Notes under the pieces: generated by a model
Databases searched by the model: none
Told to the model about the DNA's origin: nothing
The model's input: only the letters and a program-made list of their open reading frames with translations
Assembly: GCA_046541515.1 (NCBI GenBank)
Contig: JBKHDD010000105.1
Coordinates: forward strand, 1 to 17,147
Reading direction: 5' to 3'
Length of the DNA: 17,147 nt
From: CAYFVR01 sp046541515
Lineage (GTDB): Bacteria; Desulfobacterota; Desulfobacteria; Desulfobacterales; Desulfococcaceae
Shown here: piece by piece, positions 1-6,272 of the stretch
Layout of the letters: every line of letters starts with the position of its first letter
Position numbering within the stretch: the first letter of the stretch is position 1
Position numbers and translations under genes: made by a program

Positions 1-572
1 GCGATGTGCGTCAAATCCCGGATGTAGTGCCAGCGCTGGAAGGCTTCCTGGTCGATCACCAGTTTGGTCATGATTCCCAGCCAGCCGCCGGGCTTGAGCA
101 GGGAAAACAGCCGCTCCAATTCCCGGCCGGGGTTTCGCAGGTGCTCCACCACCTCGGTGGCGCAGATGAAATCGTAGGTTTTGCCGAAGACGGCGGGATC
201 GTCGAAATAGAACGGATCGTACCGCTCCACCACATGGCCGTGTTCCTCAAGCATGGCGGGAATTGCCGGACCCGGGCCGCAGCCGAAATCCAGGCCGGTC
301 TTGGCCGTGCCGATTCGCTCCAAAAGCGGCTCGGTCAGGCGCGACAGAAACCGGCGGTACCCGGGATCGTCCGGCCGATTTTCATGACGGTCGTACTCCG
401 CTTTTTCGGCGGAGGGATCAAGATGGAATCGTTCGGGGACGAAAACCAACAAGCAAGTCGAACAGCGAAGGTAGGCGCGATGCCGATCGGCATGGAAATT
501 CTCCACAGCCGCACCGCCACATAGCGGGCAAAGAGAAATGTTAGGATGTTGGAATTGGCGTTTTTGCGTCAT
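1..572 (-). CDS. Class I SAM-dependent methyltransferase with N-terminal zinc-finger (C-terminus beyond window)
   Basis: The minus-strand frame from ATG at 572 stays open to the left edge, giving about 190 residues; the C-terminus is missing. Residues 15-18 form a CPLC knuckle, followed about 20 residues later by CSTC, so a four-Cys zinc ribbon is likely at the N-terminus. The Rossmann SAM-binding motif I reads GLDFGCGPGPA, and further on EVVEHLRNP and LLKPGGWLGIMT match the post-motif regions of Methyltransf_11/12-type enzymes. The substrate cannot be inferred. The chosen ATG overlaps the last 32 bases of the upstream small gene (541-765) and has no clear ribosome binding site, so translational coupling or a slightly later start is possible. 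The methyltransferase fold is clear. Confidence 0.85.
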   Translation of the reverse strand, partial: MTQKRQFQHPNISLCPLCGGAAVENFHADRHRAYLRCSTCLLVFVPERFHLDPSAEKAEYDRHENRPDDPGYRRFLSRLTEPLLERIGTAKTGLDFGCGPGPAIPAMLEEHGHVVERYDPFYFDDPAVFGKTYDFICATEVVEHLRNPGRELERLFSLLKPGGWLGIMTKLVIDQEAFQRWHYIRDLTHI

Positions 573-765
573 TGCTTCTGGTGGCGCGGATCAAAAAGCG
601 CAGGGCTTCATTCACCGATTCCGAATTCGGAAACATCTCGGCAACGTCCGGTTCCAAGCGAACGACGGGTTCCCCGGCAAAGATCTTCCGGCCCGGTCCG
701 ACTTTCCGAATCCGTAGGGACTTCAAATCATATTCCGGCCGCAACTCATCCACATGGTTTTCCAT
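541..765 (-). CDS. Small BrnT-associated protein, putative antitoxin (74 aa)
   Basis: A 74-residue protein begins at ATG 765, one base after the toxin stop codon, with an AAGGACAAGG ribosome binding site inside the toxin's 3' end. It begins MENHVDELRPEYDLKSL. Its C-terminal half holds a strand-like VVRLEP followed by two short helices (DVAEMF, SVNEALRFLI), the pattern of a ribbon-helix-helix antitoxin. It is not a close match to canonical BrnA by eye (no obvious DVLEWF-type segment). Position immediately downstream of a BrnT-type gene is the main argument for an antitoxin role. The same frame is open upstream to 996, but that extension lies over the toxin gene and was rejected. Confidence 0.7.
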   Translation of the reverse strand: MENHVDELRPEYDLKSLRIRKVGPGRKIFAGEPVVRLEPDVAEMFPNSESVNEALRFLIRATRSNDAKTPIPTS

Positions 766-766
766 T

Positions 767-1075
767 TCAACCTTGTCCTTCCTCAAAAATTTTACGTTCC
801 CGACGTGTCGCCTCCCGTGCGCTAATGATTCGAATCGAATTCGCCCATTCCGAATAGGAGACAAGGAGCAGACGATTCCGAAACGATTGGCCGATGGCAA
901 CAAACCGTTGTTCATCGTCGGAGTGGTCGGGGTCGAAGAAATCAACGAAGAGCGGATCGTCAAATATCGTCCCTGCCTCCTCAAAAGAAACGCCATGTTT
1001 TGGCCAATTGGCGTCGGCTTTCTCCGGATCCCAGCTCAATTTCGCCCCCAGGGAAAACGCTCCATTCACCAACAT
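767..1075 (-). CDS. brnT: BrnT family (DUF497) toxin, RNase-type
   Basis: The protein carries the BrnT signature: WDPEKADANWPKHGVSF near the N-terminus, FDDPLFVDFFDPDHSD in the middle, then an IGQSF...LLLVSYSEW strand pair and RIISAREATRRERKIFEEG at the end. Known BrnT proteins are small ribosome-independent RNases neutralised by a partner encoded just downstream. From ATG 1075 the product is 102 residues, but family members usually begin one or two residues before the WD motif, and that ATG has no good ribosome binding site. A TTG at 1039 (giving LSWDPEKA) follows GGGGGCG and may be the true start, yielding about 90 residues. The downstream partner starts one base after the stop, so the two are almost certainly cotranscribed. 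Confidence 0.85.
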   Translation of the reverse strand: MLVNGAFSLGAKLSWDPEKADANWPKHGVSFEEAGTIFDDPLFVDFFDPDHSDDEQRFVAIGQSFRNRLLLVSYSEWANSIRIISAREATRRERKIFEEGQG

Positions 1076-1108
1076 AATTCGCAGCCGGCAATTATGGAAG
1101 GTTGAAAT

Positions 1109-1735
1109 TTACCGCAACAACCGGCTCACCCGCAACAGAAACCCGGTCAAACGGGAATTTCGGCGGTCCAGGTAGGTTTGATCGGCCTGTTTCAGCAAAT
1201 CCGGACGGCGCTCCAGCGCCAGCCGGGCGGCGATCTCCGCGCCGTCGCCGGTGAACGCGGCGCAACGGTCGAGACGGGCGCGCCCGGCTTTTTCGGCCTT
1301 GCGGGTCAGCACCCGGCAGCAGGTGGAGCCGTGGGCGGCCTTGAACCGGTCGTGAAGAATCGCCGACGCCCGCCGAACCGAGGCCCGGTTGCGGTGGGGA
1401 TGCTCACCGCCCAGCAGCAACCCCATCGCCAAAATCGCGCCGCTCAGCGCCCCGCACATGCAGCCCGATCCCCCCACGCCCACCGGCAGGCCGGAGGCCA
1501 GCGCCACCGCGTGATGATCCGCAAGGCCGGCCCGGAAGCCCCGATTTAAAGCCATCAAAACCGCTTCGGCGCAATGGTATTGGTGGGTGTTGAACAGGTT
1601 TTCGGCCCGTGCGCGAATGCGGCCTATCAGCAACGCCTCCGTTTCCGAATACCGAGGCGAGGCGTCCCCTCCAAAGGTCATGTGGGAATCCAAACCGGTG
1701 AAGGACTCCTCGACATGTTCCGATCCCGTATCCAT
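1109..1735 (-). CDS. C_GCAxxG_C_C family (redox-type, probable metal-binding) protein
   Basis: The 208-residue product has the family's Cys pattern: HQYHCAEAVL (C55), GGSGCMCGALSGAILAMG (C92, C94), a TCC pair at 139-140 and C158. These proteins are small, helical and Cys-rich; a redox or iron-sulphur role is generally assumed but the substrate is unknown. ATG 1735 was chosen because GGAAAGGA sits five bases before it. The frame runs open upstream to 2035 without family-like sequence. The last 30 or so residues are Arg/Leu-rich and look like an amphipathic tail. It ends 33 bases before the BrnT start, so read-through into the toxin pair is possible. Confidence 0.8.
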   Translation of the reverse strand: MDTGSEHVEESFTGLDSHMTFGGDASPRYSETEALLIGRIRARAENLFNTHQYHCAEAVLMALNRGFRAGLADHHAVALASGLPVGVGGSGCMCGALSGAILAMGLLLGGEHPHRNRASVRRASAILHDRFKAAHGSTCCRVLTRKAEKAGRARLDRCAAFTGDGAEIAARLALERRPDLLKQADQTYLDRRNSRLTGFLLRVSRLLR

Positions 1736-2174
1736 CTTGTCCTTTCCAAGCCAAGTTTTTTCCAGACTCGCTTCAAAATTCGCCTTGCCCGGGAACCGCT
1801 CGCTCCGGGCTTTCCAAGAGACAATCCCGCCGGTTGGCCAAGCGCGGAAGCGGTTCTCCCAATCGAATTTCCCACCGAAGAAAAAATATTGCGCATTCCC
1901 GACTTTGGCCGGAGAAGGGCTCCAGGGAAAATTCCGAGGCAATTCTCCGATCAATTTAGAGAGAAATTGAAATAATATGGGGGAATACGTTGGAAAGGTC
2001 AAATTGAGATCGCCGATGGCCAGAAGGGGGGCCATGGATAAAACCGATGGGGAGGTTTCGGCGGGATTGGGAATTGGAAAAGACGGTTTTCCGGGAGGAT
2101 CGAGAACCTGGCGAGACGCCCATTTTGGCGGGACGGAGCGAATTACGGAGGGAAAAACCGCCGCGATTCGGAAG
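1736..2174. other. Spacer without a recognisable gene
   Basis: About 440 bases separate the C_GCAxxG_C_C gene from the upstream PEP-type enzyme. Reading frames are open on both strands but none has family-like sequence or a convincing ribosome binding site except the downstream gene itself. The spacer holds a candidate promoter (1972-2002) and a terminator-like stem (2153-2184). The base composition is more AT-rich around 1920-2010. Confidence 0.5.
1972..2002 (-). promoter_or_regulatory. Candidate sigma70-like promoter upstream of the C_GCAxxG_C_C gene
   Basis: On the minus strand TTGACC (2002-1997) is followed 19 bases later by TATTAT (1977-1972), or by weaker -10 matches at 17-18 bases. 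The element sits in the most AT-rich part of the spacer between the PEP-type enzyme and the 1735 start. It implies a leader of about 235 nt. This is a consensus match only. Confidence 0.3.
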
Positions 2175-2184
2175 TCATTCCGAA
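2153..2184 (-). terminator. Terminator-like hairpin at the end of the PEP-type enzyme gene
   Basis: TTCGGAA (2184-2178), loop TGAC and TTCCGAA (2173-2167) form a perfect 7-bp stem on the minus strand. The gene's TGA stop codon lies in the loop. A run of five T follows at 2157-2153, nine bases beyond the stem, which is farther than ideal. Confidence 0.35.
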
Positions 2185-4376
2185 AGACTTCTTTCCCCCG
2201 GATCGTGCCGCGTCACGATGCCCAGGTAGCCGTCCACGGTGAGGGAGTCGCCGGTGCGGACGCGCCGGGTGACGGCGGGGACGCCGGTGACGCAGGGCAG
2301 GCCGTATTCCCGGGCCACGATGGCGCCGTGGATCAACATGCCGCCCCGGCGCTCCACCACGGCGGCGGCCAGCGGGGCCACGAAGGTCATGTTGGGGTCC
2401 ACCGCGTCCACCACCAGCACCTCGCCCGGCTGGAAATCGGCCAACTCCGCCGCGGAAACGATCACCCGGGCGGGCCCCCGCGCAAGCCCCGGTCCGGCCG
2501 GCTGCCCCACGAGCTGACGGGCGCTGAGGCGAGGATCGCGGCCGGAATCTTCCGCCGGTTTTTCTTCGGGAACGAAATCGGCGTCCGCCAGCATCCGGGC
2601 GGCGTCTTCCGGGGCGACCTCCGGCGGCACATCCCGATCCGTCGCTTCCAACCGGCCCCGCGCTTCCTTCACGGCCCGGTGCAGCCGTCCCTCGATTCGA
2701 CCCAGGTAGAGATTGTCGTCGTCCCGCAAGCGATAGCTGGCCTTTCCCAAGTCGAGCATTTCCCTGGCGTAATCGCGCCGGGACTCCGGAAACCGGTCCA
2801 GGAATTCCCGTTCCATCGCCTCGGCCTTGGCCGGGCGGGAACGGTTGGCGGGAACCTGGCCTTCCGATGTGCGAGCCGCCATCCGGACCACCAGCCGCCC
2901 CACGCCGGCTCGGTCGCTCAACGCTCCTTGCCGCCAGGACGCCTCGCCGTGGGTTTCCATGAAATCGGCCACCATCCGCTCCAACTCCGCATCGGGCAAG
3001 GGCGATTCGCCGGATCGGATCGGCTCGGTCAACTCGGGACGTTCACGAACCCGTTCCGCCATTTCCGCCAGCCGCCGGTTTCGGTCCAGGCCGCGCAGGG
3101 GCTGGCCCGCCAGCAGGTCCAGAAATTCGAAGGGATCGTCGGGGCGAACCGTGTCGGTGTAAACTTGGCCGAAGACCCGAATGCCGTGGGCCAGCGGGAT
3201 GAATTCCTCCCGGTAGACGCGCCGCCATTTCTCCACGATCTCGGAGCGGCGGCGGATTTCTCTGGCCAGGGCCTGGTCGTCCATGGCGGAGAGATCGATC
3301 TTTCCCAATTCCCGCGCCACCTCGGCCATTTCCGGCAGCCGTTCCTCCTCCACCCGGCGGCGGAGGTCCCGGAGCGCGGAGACGCTTCGCTCCATCCGGG
3401 CGGAAGCCCCACCGCCCGCCTCCGAGTCCGATTCCCCGCGAGTGATGGGGCGGGATTGAAGCGCCACGATTTCGCCCCCGCTGCGGGTCCATTCCACGTC
3501 CTGGGGCGCGCCGAAAATCTTTTCCGCCCGCCGGACCAGTTCGAACACGTCGGCCAGCGCGGCCGCGTCCAACGGCGGCGTGTTTCGCTGGGATTCCGTC
3601 GCGTCCACGATGGCCACGCCGTCTTCGGCGGGAACGGCGGTCCGGTCGCGCTTGGCGGGGACGTGGGATTGAACGACGCCGGTCTCCCGATCCAGCAGCC
3701 ACCGGTCCGGCATCACGTCGCCGTCCACCAGCCCCTGGTTGAGGCCGTGGACCGCCTCGATCACGGCCTGGTCGGGATCGTTGGGGCTTTGACCGAAGGC
3801 CACGCCGGAGACTTCCCCTTCCACCAGCGCCTGGACCAGCACGGCCATGGCGGCGTCCGAATCGTCGATCCCCATTTCGTGGCGGTAGAGAATGGCGCGG
3901 TCGGACCAAAGCGAGGCCCAAACCCGGCGCACCCGGTCCAGCAGCGCCGCCCGGCCGCGAACGTTGACGTAGGAATCGTGCCGTCCGGCGAAGGAGGCCC
4001 CGGCGCCGTCCTCGGACCGGGCCGAGGAGCGCACCGCCGTCGGTCGACCATCGAAAACGTCGGATAGCGCGGCGCCGATCTCCGCTTCCAGCTCTTCCGG
4101 CAGGGGGGTGGTCAAAAACAGATGGCGAACCCGGAGCGCCGCGTCCCAGACCTCCTCCCGGCGCATGTCGTCCAGCGATTTCCGGCCCAGAATCAGGGCG
4201 ATCCGGTCCCGCAGGCCGGTGGCGTCCACGTAGGCGTCGTAGAGATCGGCGGAAAGGCAACGGCTTTCGGGAACGGGAATCCCTTCCGCCGCCAGCCGCG
4301 ACAAGGCCACCGACTTTCCCCCGAAGCGGGCGCGATCTTCGGACGTCAGCCGATCCGGCGCCACGATTCGGCTCAT
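2175..4376 (-). CDS. PEP synthase-like / rifampicin-phosphotransferase-like enzyme (PPDK ATP-grasp plus His swivel domain)
   Basis: The 733-residue protein begins with a PPDK/PEP-synthase N-terminal ATP-grasp domain: FGGKSVALSRL at 18-28, AVRSSARSEDGAGASFAG around 114-131, QDVEW at 292-296, and QSRPITR at 307-313. A central, mostly helical segment of about 300 residues follows, rich in charged residues and not recognised. The C-terminus is a phosphohistidine swivelling domain with the catalytic-type loop GGMLIHGAIVAREYGLP (His683). There is no C-terminal PEP/pyruvate TIM barrel, so it is not a complete PpsA. The order ATP-grasp / variable domain / swivel is that of rifampicin phosphotransferase and related dikinases, in which the middle domain binds the phosphate acceptor. 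ATG 4376 places the N-terminus as in PEP synthases; a GTG at 4433 would add 19 residues lacking homology. The true substrate is unknown. Confidence 0.85.
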   Translation of the reverse strand: MSRIVAPDRLTSEDRARFGGKSVALSRLAAEGIPVPESRCLSADLYDAYVDATGLRDRIALILGRKSLDDMRREEVWDAALRVRHLFLTTPLPEELEAEIGAALSDVFDGRPTAVRSSARSEDGAGASFAGRHDSYVNVRGRAALLDRVRRVWASLWSDRAILYRHEMGIDDSDAAMAVLVQALVEGEVSGVAFGQSPNDPDQAVIEAVHGLNQGLVDGDVMPDRWLLDRETGVVQSHVPAKRDRTAVPAEDGVAIVDATESQRNTPPLDAAALADVFELVRRAEKIFGAPQDVEWTRSGGEIVALQSRPITRGESDSEAGGGASARMERSVSALRDLRRRVEEERLPEMAEVARELGKIDLSAMDDQALAREIRRRSEIVEKWRRVYREEFIPLAHGIRVFGQVYTDTVRPDDPFEFLDLLAGQPLRGLDRNRRLAEMAERVRERPELTEPIRSGESPLPDAELERMVADFMETHGEASWRQGALSDRAGVGRLVVRMAARTSEGQVPANRSRPAKAEAMEREFLDRFPESRRDYAREMLDLGKASYRLRDDDNLYLGRIEGRLHRAVKEARGRLEATDRDVPPEVAPEDAARMLADADFVPEEKPAEDSGRDPRLSARQLVGQPAGPGLARGPARVIVSAAELADFQPGEVLVVDAVDPNMTFVAPLAAAVVERRGGMLIHGAIVAREYGLPCVTGVPAVTRRVRTGDSLTVDGYLGIVTRHDPGERSLSE

Positions 4377-4477
4377 CGGGGGATCCGGTCTGCGGAGGGG
4401 GTCGCTTCGAGGGAAATGCCGCAAGGCGACCACCTTCTACCGGAAAGCGGCGAGTTTCGGAACCCGGTTGGATTCGG

Positions 4478-4498
4478 GCAACGAGTACAACTCGTTGC
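4478..4498. repeat. REP-like palindrome, 9-bp arms with 3-base centre
   Basis: GCAACGAGT, centre ACA, ACTCGTTGC is a perfect inverted repeat, flanked by GG on the left and TCCC on the right. It lies wholly in the spacer. It resembles the short dispersed palindromes (REP type) seen in many bacterial genomes; copy number elsewhere in this genome is unknown. Confidence 0.6.
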
Positions 4499-4591
4499 TC
4501 CCGGGCGGTGCGGGGAGATTGCCGCAGAGTGCCCAAGCCCCCTGCCGTTCAGTTTGGAATTTTCATAGGGGGAATCGTGCCGGACGAACCC

Positions 4592-4612
4592 GGGGCGTAT
4601 GCGATACGCCCC
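4592..4612. repeat. REP-like palindrome, GGGGCGTAT/ATACGCCCC
   Basis: GGGGCGTAT, centre GCG, ATACGCCCC is a perfect 9-bp inverted repeat. Read on the minus strand it is preceded by CTGTA (CTGTAGGGGCGTATCGCATA), the look of the widespread TAGGGGC-type intergenic palindromes. It begins 94 bases after the end of the other palindrome. Confidence 0.65.
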
Positions 4613-4671
4613 TACAGTTTTTGCCCGATGGGAGGGACATTGAACGCCAATCGGAATGCAGGCGGCCGGTC

Positions 4672-5136
4672 TCACGGGGCCATCCGCAGTTCGGTCACGT
4701 CCTGAAATCGGCTGACGATGAGATAGCGCAGCACCGAAACGCGCATAAGGGCGCAGGAGGGCGCGCCGACGAACTCGGCCAAGTGGGGATGTTTGGCCAG
4801 ATAACCGGGCAGCAGCCCCTCCCGCTCCCTCTCGGACACCTCCGCGGCGCGGCCCAATGCGGTCACGGCGATGGCGTCCCGAAAATCGGCCGGGGCGTTG
4901 GCCCGGTTGTCCATGAGCAGGGAGACGTTGGAATTTCCGGCGATGTTGGCGTATTTGCGGGTGGAGCGGGCCGTGGCGAACAGCAGCCGGCCCAGATCGT
5001 CGCCGGCGAAAAAGGCCACCAGGCTGGTGTAGGGCGAATCGCCGTCGTCGGTGGCCAGCACCGCCAGCCTCTGCCCGGCGAACAGCGCCCGCAGGGTCGA
5101 TTCCCAGTATCCGCGATCGCGGTCGGCGTCAGACAT
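4672..5136 (-). CDS. Pyridoxamine 5'-phosphate oxidase-like FMN-binding split-barrel protein
   Basis: The 154-residue product fits the PNPOx-like split barrel: LFAGQRLAVLATDDGDSPY (first strands), SLVAFFAGDDLGRLLFAT, a RSTRKYANIAGNSNVSLLMD segment corresponding to the usual flavin-phosphate-contacting region, and a C-terminal SCALMRVSVLRYLIVSRF strand pair. Proteins of this type bind FMN, F420 or haem and reduce small or xenobiotic substrates; the specific substrate cannot be told. Its ATG overlaps the last eight bases of the upstream DUF523-DUF1722 gene, so the two are translationally coupled and probably work under the same conditions. Confidence 0.85.
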   Translation of the reverse strand: MSDADRDRGYWESTLRALFAGQRLAVLATDDGDSPYTSLVAFFAGDDLGRLLFATARSTRKYANIAGNSNVSLLMDNRANAPADFRDAIAVTALGRAAEVSEREREGLLPGYLAKHPHLAEFVGAPSCALMRVSVLRYLIVSRFQDVTELRMAP

Positions 5137-6097
5137 GGTTGCGCAGGTGCAGGTCGATGGGGTGGGGATTCATGTAGTACTGCTGCTTGAGGTAGGGCTG
5201 ATCGTACTTGCGAACGAAGTGGTTGAGCAGCGTGATGGGCACGATCAGCGGCACGTGGCCCTGGCGATAGTTCTCGAAAATTTCGAGCAATTCCTGTTTT
5301 TCGTCGGCGGAAAGCCGCTTTTTGAAATAGCCCATGACGTGTTGCAGCACGTTGAGCTGCTTTCGGGAAGTCGTTTTGAGCTGAAGCGCCTCGCTCAACA
5401 GGCGCCGATAGGCCTCGTAGGTTTCCGACAGCGGGTCGGGCGCGTCCGCCACCAGCTTGCCCATTTCCTTGTAATGCTTGGGGCTGTGGGCCATCAGCAG
5501 CAGCTTGTGTCGGGTGTGGAAATCCACCAGGGCGCCCCGGCTGGGCGGTTTCGCCAGCAATTCCCGCAAATGTTTGTAAACGAAGATGCTTTCGATGAAG
5601 GTTTCCCGCAGCTTGGCGTCGTTGAGACGGCCGTCTTCTTCCACCGGCAGCAACGGGAAGTGATCCATAAAAACCCGCGCGAAAATCCCGACGCCGACCT
5701 TGTGGGGCATGCCCTTCTCGGTGTAGACCCGGACCCGCTCCATCCCGCTGCTGGGGGAATTGCTTTTGAAGACGAAGCCGCAAAGGTCCTCTTTTTCCAG
5801 CGCCCTCACCCGCTCTTTCGCCCACTCGATCATCCGGTCGGTCCAGTCCACGCCGGTCTTGTTGGTCACCAGCCGGGGCGCTTCCGGATCGCCCACCAGC
5901 CGAAGCGCCTCCCGGGGAATGCCCATCCCGGTTTCCACCTCGGGGCAAACCGGAACGAATTCCACGTAGCGCCCCAAGGTATCCCGAATGAACCGGTCCA
6001 GCTTGTGGCCGCCGTCGAAACGGACGTTTTCGCCCAGCAGGCAGGTGCTGACGCCCAGTTTTAATTTGACTTGGCTTTGGCTTTCGGCTTCGCTCAT
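5129..6097 (-). CDS. DUF523-DUF1722 fusion protein (TudS-like plus YbgA-like)
   Basis: The 322-residue protein has an N-terminal DUF523 domain: GVSTCLLGENVRFDGGHK (C19), PVCPEVETGMGIPRE (C51), DLCGFVFKSNSPSSGMERV (C106). DUF523 includes the iron-sulphur thiouracil desulphidase TudS. The C-terminal DUF1722 domain (about 190-310) contains FHTRHKLLLMAHSPKHY, LNVLQHVMGYFKKRLS and VPLIVPITLLNHFVRKY. Such two-domain proteins are common in Proteobacteria but their substrate is unknown. The SPSSG loop has Ser where DUF523-only proteins often have Cys (SPSCG), which may alter cluster binding. ATG 6097 is preceded by AGAGGAGAAG. The frame is open upstream to 6187 without homology. The 3' end overlaps the PNPOx-like gene by eight bases. 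Confidence 0.88.
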   Translation of the reverse strand: MSEAESQSQVKLKLGVSTCLLGENVRFDGGHKLDRFIRDTLGRYVEFVPVCPEVETGMGIPREALRLVGDPEAPRLVTNKTGVDWTDRMIEWAKERVRALEKEDLCGFVFKSNSPSSGMERVRVYTEKGMPHKVGVGIFARVFMDHFPLLPVEEDGRLNDAKLRETFIESIFVYKHLRELLAKPPSRGALVDFHTRHKLLLMAHSPKHYKEMGKLVADAPDPLSETYEAYRRLLSEALQLKTTSRKQLNVLQHVMGYFKKRLSADEKQELLEIFENYRQGHVPLIVPITLLNHFVRKYDQPYLKQQYYMNPHPIDLHLRNHV

Positions 6098-6161
6098 CTT
6101 CTCCTCTTTCGTCGCGGCGCCGGAAACGGCCCGCTCCGGCGCCCTGATCGATCCAAACGTG

Positions 6162-6185
6162 AAAAAACCGGCTCCGCGCGGAACC
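6162..6185 (-). terminator. Rho-independent terminator candidate after the SDR gene
   Basis: On the minus strand GGTTCC, loop GCGC, GGAGCC (6185-6170, one G-U pair) is followed by GG and six T (6167-6162). It lies between the SDR stop (6273) and the DUF523-DUF1722 start (6097), so it would separate the two transcription units. Confidence 0.5.
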
Positions 6186-6272
6186 AACGCAGCTTTCGCC
6201 TCAATTCCAGGAAGGGAGGGAAAAATCGATCCGTTGGATTTGCCCCCGTTGGATTCGCAATATCGCCGCCCC

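Larger units (their letters stand above)
4377..4671. other. Spacer with two REP-like palindromes
   Basis: About 295 bases separate the PNPOx-like gene stop from the PEP-type enzyme start. No convincing gene is seen. It contains two 21-base palindromes with different stems (listed separately). No strong promoter was recognised. Confidence 0.5.

Noticed and set aside
766..996. N-terminal extension of the putative antitoxin
   Set aside because: It would lie across the toxin gene in another frame, while ATG 765 has its own ribosome binding site just after the toxin stop.
1736..2035. N-terminal 100-residue extension of the C_GCAxxG_C_C protein
   Set aside because: No family-like sequence, and ATG 1735 has a strong ribosome binding site.
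1977..4067. A 696-codon + strand reading frame
   Set aside because: It is antisense to the PEP-type enzyme, which carries clear ATP-grasp and phosphohistidine motifs. The + strand product is Gly/His/Pro/Arg-rich without family motifs, as expected for antisense of a GC-rich gene.
6231..6255. Direct repeat CCGTTGGATT twice, 15 bases apart
   Set aside because: Could be an operator, but ten bases in two copies between two genes is too little to claim a site.
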